A model generated the notes under the pieces. The model was not told where the DNA came from. It ran no database searches and saw only the letters and a program-made list of their open reading frames with translations. DNA of 64,000 bases from Actinoplanes sp. TBRC 11911 (GTDB lineage: Bacteria; Actinomycetota; Actinomycetes; Mycobacteriales; Micromonosporaceae), in the NCBI RefSeq assembly GCF_012933445.1, contig NZ_JABBNC010000019.1, positions 62,001 to 126,000 of the forward strand, read 5' to 3'. Below are positions 9,069 to 21,426 of the stretch, one piece after another. Position 1 is the stretch's first letter. Every line of letters starts with the position of its first letter. The position numbers were made by a program, and so were the translations under genes.

Positions 9069-9671
9069 CTATCCGGCCTGCTGACGGGAGGCGATGTACG
9101 CGGAGCACTCGTCGTAGCTCGGCAGCAGGCCGGCGGCTTGCGCCTCGGCGAGGCCGGGAGCGTCGGCGTCCTTCGTGGACAGCAGCGGCACGGCGGCGGG
9201 CCAGGCGATACCGAGGTCCGCGTCGAGCGGGTTGATGCCGTGCTCGCGGCCGGGGTTGTACGTGCTCGAGCACAGGTAGGTGACGGTCGCGGACGGGGTC
9301 AACGCGCAGAACGCGTGGCCCAGGCCCTCGGCGATGTAGAGCGCCCGGCGGTCCTCGTCGTCGAGCCGTACCGCCTCCCACGACCCGAACGTGGGGGAGC
9401 CCACCCGGATGTCGACGACGACGTCCAGCACCGCGCCGGCCACACAGGTCACGTATTTGGCCTGCCCGGGCGGCACGTCGGCGAAGTGGATGCCGCGGAC
9501 GACGTCCTGGGCCGAGGTGGAGAGGTTTGCCTGGGCGAGGTCGAGCGGATGGCCGACGGCCGCGGTCAGCGCGTCGAAGCGGTACCACTCCATGAAGTGG
9601 CCCCGCGCGTCGCCGAACTGGACCGGCGTTACCTCGAAGGCGCCCTCGATGGCGAGCGGTCGAATCTTCAC
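9069..9671 (-). CDS. rmlC: dTDP-4-dehydrorhamnose 3,5-epimerase
   Basis: The protein has 200 residues, the normal RmlC length. The cupin core carries QANLSTS, VRGIHFADVPPGQAKYV (catalytic His in RGIH), VDIRVGSPTFG and the AEGLGHAFCAL segment. It epimerises C3 and C5 of dTDP-4-keto-6-deoxyglucose, the third step of dTDP-L-rhamnose synthesis. The GTG start overlaps the rmlA stop (GTGA), so the two genes form a minus-strand pair convergent with the GT2 gene. Confidence 0.93.
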   Translation of the reverse strand: MKIRPLAIEGAFEVTPVQFGDARGHFMEWYRFDALTAAVGHPLDLAQANLSTSAQDVVRGIHFADVPPGQAKYVTCVAGAVLDVVVDIRVGSPTFGSWEAVRLDDEDRRALYIAEGLGHAFCALTPSATVTYLCSSTYNPGREHGINPLDADLGIAWPAAVPLLSTKDADAPGLAEAQAAGLLPSYDECSAYIASRQQAG

Positions 9672-10552
9672 AGCGCACCACCGTACCGGCCGGTCTCCAG
9701 CAGGCGCATGAGGTAGTCGCCGTACCCGCTCTTGAGAAGGGGCTGCGCCAGCTCGCGGAGGTCGTGGTCGGTGATGAAGCCGAGCCGCCAGGCGGCCTCC
9801 TCGACGCAGCCGATTTTGAAGCCCTGCCGTTCCTCGATGACCCGGACGTACTCCGACGCCTGCACCATCGACTGGAAGGTGCCGGTGTCGAGCCAGGCCG
9901 TGCCCCGGTCGAGGACGCTGACATCGAGCCGGCCCTGACGCAGGTATTCCTCGTTGACCGCGGTGATCTCGAGCTCGCCGCGGTCGCTCGGGGCGAGCTT
10001 GCCGGCGATCTCGACCACGTCGGCGTTGTAGAAGTACAGCCCCGGTACGACGTACGTGGACTTGGGCTTCGACGGCTTTTCCTCGATGGACAGCGCCCTC
10101 CCGCTCTCGTCGAACTCGACGACGCCGTACCGCTCCGGATCGGCGACCGGGTACGCGAAGACGCGTCCCCCGTCCGGCCGGCTGTATTGCGCGAGCTGCC
10201 GGCCGAGCCCGACGCCGTGGAAGATGTTGTCGCCCAGGATCAACGCGACCGCCTCGCCGCCGATGAAGTCCGCGCCGATCTGGAACGCCTGCGCGATGCC
10301 CTCGGGCCGTGGCTGCGTGGCGTACGAGAGCGAAAGACCCATCTGGCCGCCGTCGCCCAGCAGACGCTGGAAGTGTGGCTGATCCTCGGGGGTGGTGATC
10401 ACCAGGATCTCGCGGATCCCGGCGGACACCAGCGTGGTGAGGGGGTAATAGATCATCGGCTTGTCGAAGATCGGCATGAGCTGTTTCGACATCGCCATGG
10501 TGATCGGCCAGAGGCGTGAGCCGGTGCCACCGGCGAGCAGGATTCCGCGCAC
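9668..10552 (-). CDS. rmlA: Glucose-1-phosphate thymidylyltransferase
   Basis: The protein has 294 residues. It starts with the nucleotidyltransferase signature GILLAGGTGSRLWPIT and continues with QPRPEGIAQAF, LILGDNIFHG and VEFDESGRALSIEEKP. It makes dTDP-glucose from dTTP and glucose-1-phosphate, the first step to dTDP-rhamnose. The start is a GTG. It is divergent from rmlB across a 69-bp gap that must hold both promoters. Confidence 0.95.
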   Translation of the reverse strand: MRGILLAGGTGSRLWPITMAMSKQLMPIFDKPMIYYPLTTLVSAGIREILVITTPEDQPHFQRLLGDGGQMGLSLSYATQPRPEGIAQAFQIGADFIGGEAVALILGDNIFHGVGLGRQLAQYSRPDGGRVFAYPVADPERYGVVEFDESGRALSIEEKPSKPKSTYVVPGLYFYNADVVEIAGKLAPSDRGELEITAVNEEYLRQGRLDVSVLDRGTAWLDTGTFQSMVQASEYVRVIEERQGFKIGCVEEAAWRLGFITDHDLRELAQPLLKSGYGDYLMRLLETGRYGGAL

Positions 10553-10621
10553 CCGCGCAGGCTACCGGTCGGAGGCATCGAGGACCATCCGGGCCGGTCG
10601 GTCACGTTACACTCCCCAGCC

Positions 10622-11584
10622 GTGCGGATTTTTGTGACCGGCGGCGCCGGATTCATCGGTTCGGCCTATGTGCGGGCCGTTTTGGCCGAGGAACAAGCCG
10701 ATGTGACGGTGTTGGACATATTGTCCTATTCGGGCAATCGAGCCAACCTCCCGGCATCGCATCCCCGACTTAAATTCATTCAGGGCGACATTTCCGACTC
10801 TGCCCTGCTTCGCGAGCTGCTGCCGGGACATGACGCGATCGTCCATTTCGCGGCCGAGTCCCATGTGGACCGTTCCATCGACAGCGCGATCCCGTTCGTC
10901 GCCACCAACGTGCTCGGCACGCAGATCCTGCTGGACGAGGCACGCACCGCCGGAGTCGGCCGGTTCGTGCACGTTTCCACCGACGAGGTGTACGGCTCGA
11001 TCGAGCACGGCTCGTGGACCGAGACCTGGCCGCTGCAGCCGAACTCGCCGTACGCCGCGTCGAAGGCCTCCTCCGACATGCTGGCGTTGGCCGCCCACCG
11101 CACCCACGGCATGGACGTCGTGGTCACCCGGTGCTCGAACAACTACGGCGAGTACCAGTTCCCGGAGAAGGTCATCCCGCTGTTCGTGACGAACCTGCTG
11201 GACGGCGCGCAGGTCCCGCTGTACGGCGACGGTGGGAACATCCGCGACTGGCTGCACGTGTCCGACCACTGCCGCGGCATTCAACTGGTTCTCGAGAAGG
11301 GCCGGGCCGGCGAGGTCTACAACATCGGCGGCGGCACCGAGCTGTCGAACCGCGAGCTGACCGGACAACTCCTCGAGGCGTGCGGCAAGGGCTGGGACAT
11401 GGTGCGCCCGGTGACCGACCGCAAGGGCCACGACCGCCGCTACTCACTCGACATCACCAAAATCGCCGAAGAGCTGGGGTACGCACCGCAGGTGACGCTC
11501 GAGGACGGCCTGGCCGCCACGGTCGCCTGGTACCGCGAGAACCGTGCATGGTGGGAGCCGCTCAAGGCGCGGAGCGCGCTCTGA
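10622..11584 (+). CDS. rmlB: dTDP-glucose 4,6-dehydratase
   Basis: The protein has 320 residues. It shows the SDR Rossmann motif TGGAGFIGS, STDEVYGSI, the catalytic YAASK and RNNYGEYQ-like substrate-site residues (TRCSNNYGEYQFPEK). It converts dTDP-glucose to dTDP-4-keto-6-deoxyglucose. The GTG start has no clear Shine-Dalgarno sequence. A TACACT at 10608-10613 lies 8 bases upstream, so a nearly leaderless mRNA is possible. The stop and the rmlD ATG share one base. Confidence 0.95.
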   Translation: MRIFVTGGAGFIGSAYVRAVLAEEQADVTVLDILSYSGNRANLPASHPRLKFIQGDISDSALLRELLPGHDAIVHFAAESHVDRSIDSAIPFVATNVLGTQILLDEARTAGVGRFVHVSTDEVYGSIEHGSWTETWPLQPNSPYAASKASSDMLALAAHRTHGMDVVVTRCSNNYGEYQFPEKVIPLFVTNLLDGAQVPLYGDGGNIRDWLHVSDHCRGIQLVLEKGRAGEVYNIGGGTELSNRELTGQLLEACGKGWDMVRPVTDRKGHDRRYSLDITKIAEELGYAPQVTLEDGLAATVAWYRENRAWWEPLKARSAL

Positions 11585-12417
11585 TGCGCTGGCTCGTCAC
11601 CGGCGCCGGCGGGATGCTGGGCCGCGACCTGCAACGGGTGCTGGCCGAGCGGGGCGAGACGGACGTGGTCGCCGCGACCCGGCATGACCTGGACATCACC
11701 GACGCCGACGCGGTCCGCCGCGCGGTCGAGGGCGTCGACGTGGTGCTGAACGCGGCCGCCTGGACGGATGTCGACGGCGCCGAAGAGGCCGAGCGCGAGG
11801 CGACGGCGATCAACGGGCACGCCGTCGGTGCGCTGGCCGAGGCCGCCGGCAAGCGGCTCATCCACGTCTCCACCGACTACGTCTTCGACGGGACCGCGAC
11901 CACGCCGATCGCCGAGGACACCGAGCCGGCCCCGCTCAACGCCTACGGCCGGGGCAAGGCGGTCGGCGAACAGGCGGTCCTGAGCCACGGCGGGTACGTG
12001 GTCCGCACCGCCTGGCTCTACGGCGAACACGGCCCCAATTTCGTCCGTACGATGCTGCGTCTGGGCGCCGAGCGGGACACCCTCGACGTGGTGGAGGACC
12101 AGCAAGGCCCACCCACCTGGTCGTACGCCCTGGCGGGTCAGCTGGTCGCGCTGGCACGATCCGACGCACCGTCCGGGGCATACCACGGCACGGCGGCCGG
12201 CTCCACCACGTGGTTCGGCCTGGCCCGCGCGGTCTTCGAGGAGGCCGGCTGGGATCCGGCCCGGGTACGCCCGACCACGAGCGACCGCTTCGTCCGCCCG
12301 GCGCGCCGCCCGTCGTACAGCGTCCTGGCGCACGACCGGTGGTCCGGCACCGGCGTGTCCCCGCTGCCCGGCTGGCGCGCGATGCTGACCGAGGCGATGC
12401 CCACCCTGGTGCGCTGA
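11584..12417 (+). CDS. rmlD: dTDP-4-dehydrorhamnose reductase
   Basis: The protein has 277 residues. It begins WLVTGAGGMLGRDL (NADPH-binding) and carries NAAAWTDVDGAEE, STDYVFDG, the NAYGRGK catalytic Tyr/Lys and EDQQGPPTW. It performs the last step to dTDP-L-rhamnose. It overlaps rmlB by one base (TGATG), so rmlB and rmlD are co-translated while rmlA and rmlC lie on the opposite strand. It is convergent with the response regulator downstream. Confidence 0.94.
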   Translation: MRWLVTGAGGMLGRDLQRVLAERGETDVVAATRHDLDITDADAVRRAVEGVDVVLNAAAWTDVDGAEEAEREATAINGHAVGALAEAAGKRLIHVSTDYVFDGTATTPIAEDTEPAPLNAYGRGKAVGEQAVLSHGGYVVRTAWLYGEHGPNFVRTMLRLGAERDTLDVVEDQQGPPTWSYALAGQLVALARSDAPSGAYHGTAAGSTTWFGLARAVFEEAGWDPARVRPTTSDRFVRPARRPSYSVLAHDRWSGTGVSPLPGWRAMLTEAMPTLVR

Positions 12418-12426
12418 CGGCGGCGC

Positions 12427-12975
12427 TCAGCCGCCCCAGCGCGCCTTCTCCAGTAAGGACAATGCCTGCGCGGCCGCGTCGTCGCCACCGGCCCGCAGCA
12501 CCCGGGCCGCCTCGTCGACCGTCTCGGTGAGGCGCTGCCACTGGGCGTCCCGCTCACGGGTCGCGTCGGCCTGGGCCTTGAGCTGCTGCGATTTCATCCA
12601 CAGCTCGACGAAGATGGACACCTTCGCCCGCAACACCCACGGGTCGAACGGCTTCGTCAGATAGTCGACCGCGCCGACCGCGTAACCCCGCAGGGCCAGC
12701 TGCGCGTCGCGGTCGGCGGCGGTCAGGAACAGGATCGGGACGTGCCGGGTGCGCTCGCGGCGCTTGATATGGCTGGCCGTCTCGAACCCGTCCATGTTGG
12801 GCATCTGCGCGTCCAGCAGGATCACCGCGAAATCGTCGGTGAGCAGCTGTTTGAGGGCCGCCTCACCGGATTCCACGGCGACCGGGGTCACCGGCAGGCC
12901 CTGGAGGATCGCCTCCAGCGCGAGCAGATTGTCCTTCCGGTCGTCGACCAGCAGTGCTTTGGCGCGTTCCGCCAC
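12427..12975 (-). CDS. Response regulator with C-terminal coiled coil (OsaB-like)
   Basis: The protein has 182 residues from a GTG. A canonical REC domain (LLVDDRKDN, phospho-acceptor in VILLDAQMPNMDG, TAAD, YLTKPFD with the conserved Lys) is followed by a charged helical tail (about 125-182) and no DNA-binding domain. It lies 30 bases after the large hybrid kinase and is surely its operon partner. From memory, the S. coelicolor OsaB regulator for osmotic adaptation has the same REC plus coiled-coil plan and the same neighbour. Assignment as its orthologue is inference. Confidence 0.8.
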   Translation of the reverse strand: MAERAKALLVDDRKDNLLALEAILQGLPVTPVAVESGEAALKQLLTDDFAVILLDAQMPNMDGFETASHIKRRERTRHVPILFLTAADRDAQLALRGYAVGAVDYLTKPFDPWVLRAKVSIFVELWMKSQQLKAQADATRERDAQWQRLTETVDEAARVLRAGGDDAAAQALSLLEKARWGG

Positions 12976-13005
12976 ACCGGCTCCCTGTCTCTCGGCGCGG
13001 CTCGA

Positions 13006-17412
<4,407 letters not shown>

Positions 17413-17525
17413 GCTGTCCTCACTCGCTGTCCGACTGGCTGGGGCCCTTCATCCTCTCTCGCCCGACCGGGTCAAAGCGAGGGACGACTTTGTGCATACA
17501 CCCACCGGCAGGGGAGGATGCATGC
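17413..17525. promoter_or_regulatory. Divergent promoter region of the OsaA-like and OsaC-like genes
   Basis: This 113-bp gap must serve both the hybrid kinase operon and the RsbW-GAF-SpoIIE gene. A strong Shine-Dalgarno sequence (GGGGAGGA, 17511-17518) precedes GTG 17526. I could not identify a sure -35/-10 pair. Confidence 0.4.
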
Positions 17526-19565
17526 GTGTCAGTGGAGGCCGGAGCTCTAGGCGACAGCCCGGCGAAGGGGCTGGTCCGCCGCGTACGCCTGCCGAATGAT
17601 CGGCGGACGCCGGCAGCCGCGCGTGCCCTGGTCCGGTCGGTGCTCGAGGAAGCGGGCCTGGATTCCCTGCTCAACGAGGCTTTACTGCTGACCACGGAGC
17701 TCTCCACGAACGCGGTGGTGCACGCCAACACCGAACTGGACATCGAGGTCCGAGCCGACCACAGCGGTCTCACCGTCACCGTCACCGACTTTGCTCCGGG
17801 GCCGGTCGAGCAGCTCGCCGTGGGCCCCCGCAACGAGAGCGTCGACATCGGTGAGGTGGCCGAACGCGGTCGCGGGCTGCTTCTTGTCGATCATTTCGCC
17901 AGCCGTTGGGGAACTGTTCACGAGGGTAGTGGCAAGGGCGTCTGGTTCCGGCTGGAGCGGCTCGGCGCGCCCAAGACAACCGCGCTGGTCCCGGCCGCGA
18001 ACGTGCCGGACGACGCGGGCACGCCCAGCGTCGGCGCGCTGACCGCGCTGCTGCAGATCAACCCGGAACGTCAGACCGACGAGGGACTGGCCGACTTCGC
18101 CACCGATCTGCTCTCCCGGCTCGCCCGGCTGACCGGGGCGGCGGGCGGCGTGGTGCGCCTCGACCGCGGCGACGGCGGCGGGCGCCAGCAGGTCGCGCGC
18201 TACGGCCGCGCTCCCCGGGACGACGCCGCGACGGTCCGTGTGCCGCTGAGCGTCCAACGGCCGTACTCGGGGGAATTGGAATTGGACGCCTCGCCGGTGG
18301 GCTATGCGCAGCCGCTGGCCGCGATCGTGGCCGAGCGGTTCTCGCTGCACCTGGAGAACGACCGGCTGCGCCGCACCGACCTGCGCCGGCAGACCTGGCT
18401 GACCTTCCTGGCCGAGGCGAGTGAGCTGCTCGCCCAGTCGCTCGACGTGAACCTGACGATGGCGCTGATCCCGCAGCTCGTGGTCCCCCGGCTGGGTCAG
18501 TGGAGCGCGGTGCACACGACCGACGCGTGGGGGCGGCTGCAGCTCGCGGCGGCCTCGCACGCGGACGAGTCGGCGGTGCCCGAGCTGCACGCGGCGCTGG
18601 CCGAGACCGCGCCCGACTCGATCCTGGCCCGGCTGGAGGAGGCGTCCCGGCTGGAGAGCCTGGTGATGTTCGGCGGGCCGTTCGAGGGCTTCGCGGTGCC
18701 GCTGGTCGCGCGCGGGACCAGGCTGGGCACGCTGGCGGTCGGCCGGCACCTGACGCACCGGCACGACGCCGACGAGGTCGCGGTGCTGGAGGACGTGGCC
18801 CGCCGCGCCGCGCTCGCCATCGACAACGCCAGAATCCACGACGAACGATACAAAGTTGCCCGTACGCTGCAAGCCTCTCTCCTGCCGCCGGCATTGCCGC
18901 ACGTGGAGGGGGTCGGGTTCGCCGCCGAGTACGTGCCGACGGGTTCCGAGGTCGGCGGCGATTTCTACGACGTGGTCCCGGCCGGCACCGACCGCTGGGT
19001 GGTGGTGGTCGGCGACGTCTCCGGCAAGGGCGTGCAGGCGGCGACCGTGACCGGCCTGGTCCGGGACGTGATCCGCATCCTGGTCGACGACGGCAAGCCG
19101 ATGTCCGAGATCCTCTGCCGGGTCAACCGCACGCTGGTCCAGCGCGGCGGCGGGCGGTATTGCACGCTGGCGATGGCCTCGGTGTCCCGCGAGTCCGACG
19201 GCACGCTGTCGGTGTGCCTGCACCTGGCCGGGCACGACCGGGCGGTGCTGGTGCGCTCGGACGGCAAGACGTCGTTCGTGGGCGAGGGCGGCACCGCGCT
19301 GGGCCTGCTGGAGACGATCTCGTCGCCCGAGGCCGAGGTACGGCTGACGGCCGGCGACTCGCTGATCTTCTACACCGACGGGGTGACCGAGCGTCGCCGC
19401 GGGCGCGAGTTGTTCGGGACGGCGCGGCTGCGCGAGGCGGCCGGGCCGCTGGCGGGCTATCCGGCCGACGTGATCGCGGCCCGGTTGCGCTCCACCACGA
19501 TCAACTTCTCGGTCGAGGAGCCCCGGGACGACATCGCGATCCTGGTCCTGCGCAACGACGCCTGA
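17526..19565 (+). CDS. RsbW-like ATPase-GAF-SpoIIE phosphatase (OsaC-like)
   Basis: The protein has 679 residues from GTG 17526, chosen because GGGGAGGA lies 8 bases upstream. Residues 20-145 are an RsbW-type anti-sigma ATPase (N-box ELSTNAVVHAN with N62; ERGRGLLLVDHFA). One or two GAF-like segments span about 160-435 and a SpoIIE domain spans 445-679 (EVGGDFYD, GDVSGKGVQA, FYTDGVTERR, PRDDIAILV). Domain set and divergent position next to the poly-HAMP kinase match OsaC of S. coelicolor, reported to modulate SigB. Here it likely both binds a sigma factor and dephosphorylates an antagonist. Confidence 0.88.
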   Translation: MSVEAGALGDSPAKGLVRRVRLPNDRRTPAAARALVRSVLEEAGLDSLLNEALLLTTELSTNAVVHANTELDIEVRADHSGLTVTVTDFAPGPVEQLAVGPRNESVDIGEVAERGRGLLLVDHFASRWGTVHEGSGKGVWFRLERLGAPKTTALVPAANVPDDAGTPSVGALTALLQINPERQTDEGLADFATDLLSRLARLTGAAGGVVRLDRGDGGGRQQVARYGRAPRDDAATVRVPLSVQRPYSGELELDASPVGYAQPLAAIVAERFSLHLENDRLRRTDLRRQTWLTFLAEASELLAQSLDVNLTMALIPQLVVPRLGQWSAVHTTDAWGRLQLAAASHADESAVPELHAALAETAPDSILARLEEASRLESLVMFGGPFEGFAVPLVARGTRLGTLAVGRHLTHRHDADEVAVLEDVARRAALAIDNARIHDERYKVARTLQASLLPPALPHVEGVGFAAEYVPTGSEVGGDFYDVVPAGTDRWVVVVGDVSGKGVQAATVTGLVRDVIRILVDDGKPMSEILCRVNRTLVQRGGGRYCTLAMASVSRESDGTLSVCLHLAGHDRAVLVRSDGKTSFVGEGGTALGLLETISSPEAEVRLTAGDSLIFYTDGVTERRRGRELFGTARLREAAGPLAGYPADVIAARLRSTTINFSVEEPRDDIAILVLRNDA

Positions 19566-19630
19566 GGGCCGGCCCGCAGTGTCTGCGGATTTGCCCCTTT
19601 CGCCCCCTTCGTCGTGGCATGGTGAAGGTC

Positions 19631-20239
19631 ATGGCGAAAACTCAGTACTACACGGCGACGAGCATCGACGGATACATCGCCGATGAGAACAACTCGCTGG
19701 AGTGGCTCTTCGATGTCGACGGCGGCTACGAGAACCCGTTCGGCGGCTTCTTCGCCGGCGTCGGTGCGTTCGCCATGGGCTCGACCACCTACCAGTGGGT
19801 GCTGCAGAACGACGACGTGATGAACCGTCCGCAGAACTGGCACGACCTGTACGGCGACGTGCCGTGCTGGGTCTTCACCAACCGCGAGCTGCCGCTCGTG
19901 CCGGACGCCAACATCTTCATGGTCAGCGGCGACGTGCAGCGCGTGGCCGAGGCGATGCTGGTGGCCGCGAAGGGCAAGAACGTCTGGCTGGCCGGCGGCG
20001 GCCACCTGGTCGGCCAGTTCGCCGACCGCGGCCTGCTCGACGAGATCATCCTGGGCATCGCGCCGGTCGTGCTCGGCCAGGGCGCCCAGCTGCTGCCGCG
20101 CCACCTCACCGCCCGCCAGCTGGCCCTGACCGGCGTGGCCCAGGTCGGCCGCTTCGCCTACCTGACGTACGCCGTCGGCAGCGAGCCCGCCGCCGGCCGC
20201 GCCGCAGTCCGCGAGCCGGCCGGCGCAGCCCGCGCTTAG
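19631..20239 (+). CDS. Dihydrofolate reductase-family (RibD C-terminal-like) protein
   Basis: The protein has 202 residues. ATG 19631 is preferred over ATG 19619 because GTGAAGG sits just before it. It shows the DHFR/RibD-C fold signature (ATSIDGYIADENNSLEW, FAMGSTTYQWV, VFTNRELP, VWLAGGGHLVGQFADRGLLDE, IAPVVLGQGAQLL). Members are NADPH-dependent reductases of mostly unknown substrate. The last 20 residues are Ala/Arg-rich and read into a 23-bp repeat, so the authentic C-terminus may have been extended. Confidence 0.82.
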   Translation: MAKTQYYTATSIDGYIADENNSLEWLFDVDGGYENPFGGFFAGVGAFAMGSTTYQWVLQNDDVMNRPQNWHDLYGDVPCWVFTNRELPLVPDANIFMVSGDVQRVAEAMLVAAKGKNVWLAGGGHLVGQFADRGLLDEIILGIAPVVLGQGAQLLPRHLTARQLALTGVAQVGRFAYLTYAVGSEPAAGRAAVREPAGAARA

Positions 20240-20308
20240 CCCGCCGCGCTGCCCGCGCTTAACTCGCCGCGCTGCACGTGCCTGGCCCGCCGCGCAGCCC
20301 GCGCCTAG
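20228..20308. repeat. 23-bp tandem repeats, about 3.5 copies
   Basis: Copies at 20228-20250, 20251-20273 and 20274-20296 plus a half copy at 20297-20308 share GCCCGCGCTTAGCCCGCCGC with a few changes. The array starts inside the end of the reductase gene and runs up to the left end of the inverted-repeat element. Confidence 0.8.
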
Positions 20309-20500
20309 ACGAGTAAGTCCTAAGCCGAGTCGGTGGCCGAAGGCGATCAGCGATCTCGCTGCCGGTTGTCCGGTGCTGGGTCGTTCCGGAGTGCGGCGGT
20401 CGCGAAACCGTGTCCGTCGCGTGCAGTCGGCGCCGCTCACGCAGTCGGCGTCTATCGCGTGGTCGGCGCCTATCGCGTGGTTGCGGGGCACGCAGCCGAC

Positions 20501-20567
20501 CGCGGCTCCTCGCATATCCGATATTTCCAGGCATCGGTCGGATCGGCCTGGCCACTGAGGAGCCGCG
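20501..20567. repeat. Nested inverted repeat inside the element
   Basis: CGCGGCTCCTC (20501-20511) and GAGGAGCCGCG (20557-20567) are perfectly complementary over 11 bp. Between them CCAGGC (20527-20532) and GCCTGG (20546-20551) form an inner stem. Either strand could fold into a long hairpin. Confidence 0.7.
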
Positions 20568-20652
20568 CACGGCCGCACGGCCGCACGGCGCTTCCATTCC
20601 GTGGGATGGTTGGCCGCCTGCTGAGATCCGCGCCCAGGTCCTGGACCCGGCT

Positions 20653-20683
20653 TCCACAATGCGGGACAAAGCTCCATTGTGGA
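20653..20683. repeat. 9-bp hairpin inside the element
   Basis: TCCACAATG (20653-20661) pairs perfectly with CATTGTGGA (20675-20683) around a 13-base loop. The surrounding 200 bp are clearly lower in G+C than the neighbouring genes, and GGACAAA/TTTGTCC nearby offers an alternative pairing. Confidence 0.65.
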
Positions 20684-20872
20684 GAGAGTTTTTGTCCGGT
20701 AATGAGTCTTTCGCCCAGCAGCCTTTTCCGGCCAGATGTGAACCTTGGAGAGTTATGGCCCGTATGTGGGCGCAACTATCCAAGGTCCACCAAAGTCCAT
20801 GATGCGGGCGCGATATCCCACATAGTGGACGCTCCGGCCGCGAGCGATCGCCGCGCATCCAGGACGATCTTC

Positions 20873-20938
20873 GCAGCCGCAGCCGCAGCCGCAGCCGCAG
20901 CCGCAGCCGCAGCCGCAGCCGCAGCCGCAGCCGCAGCC
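20873..20938. repeat. Hexanucleotide microsatellite (GCAGCC)x11
   Basis: Eleven perfect GCAGCC units in a row. All frames through it give only Ala- or other homopolymer-like peptides, so it does not look like part of a gene. Confidence 0.95.
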
Positions 20939-20940
20939 AG

Positions 20941-21024
20941 GTCGGCGGCGGCAAGGTGGCGGCGGCAAGGTGGCGGCGGCAAGGTGGCGGCAGCGGGGTG
21001 GCGCCAGCAGCGTGGCGGCAGCAA
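20941..21024. repeat. 14-bp tandem repeats, six copies
   Basis: Six units of about GGTGGCGGCGGCAA follow directly on the hexamer array. Two are identical and the others carry one to four changes. The 14-bp period is not a multiple of three, which argues against coding. Confidence 0.85.
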
Positions 21025-21261
21025 GGTTGGCCGGCGGCCCTCGACCGCTTATCAGGTCGGCAGCGCGCAACCGCAGCTACCAGGATCGCGCTCAAGCAGC
21101 GGCGCACGCCGTTGCAAGTCGTAAAACGCCCATAACCACCTATCTCGCGGAATCACTCCCACAGCGTGTCAGCTCTGGGTGCAACGGCGCCATCAGCCTA
21201 GCCGTGACCAGGTCACTCATCGCCTAGCATCACGAACTGCGGTTAGGACTTAATCGACTAG

Positions 21262-21420
21262 CTCGCGCCCGCGCTGGACTCGCGCCCGCGCTGGACTCGC
21301 GCCCGCGCCCGACCGCGCCTGGGCTTGACCGCGCCCGCGCCCGCGCTCGACCGCGCCTGCGCTCGACCGCGCCTGGGCCCGACCGCGCCCGCGCCCGACC
21401 GCGCCCGCCCCAAACCTGCC
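21262..21420. repeat. Degenerate GC-rich repeats downstream of the FAD oxidase gene
   Basis: Irregular copies of CTCGCGCCCGCGCTGGA and variants (GACCGCGCCTGGGCC, GACCGCGCCCGCGCC) fill the space between the element and the stop of the oxidase gene. No gene or terminator is recognisable in it. Confidence 0.6.
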
Positions 21421-21426
21421 CAACGC

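Larger units (their letters stand above)
20305..21261. mobile_element. Candidate MITE-like element with 50-bp terminal inverted repeats
   Basis: The 957-bp segment starts CTAGACGAGTAAGTCCTAA (20305-20323) and ends, read on the opposite strand, CTAGTCGATTAAGTCCTAA (21261-21243), 17 of 19 identical. The match continues without gaps to 20354/21212, including AGGCGATCAG against AGGCGATGAG, for about 35 of 50 identical positions. No transposase or plausible protein is encoded. Flanking 7-mers CCCGCGC and CTCGCGC differ at one base and could be a decayed target duplication, but both flanks are repetitive. A non-autonomous transposon relic is my best reading; a structured RNA locus is the alternative. 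Confidence 0.5.

Noticed and set aside
20333..21124. Open frames on both strands through the repeat-rich region
   Set aside because: Their products are poly-Ala, poly-Gly-Cys or Arg-rich strings that follow the microsatellites, and the 14-bp repeat would break any periodic protein. I treat the region as non-coding.
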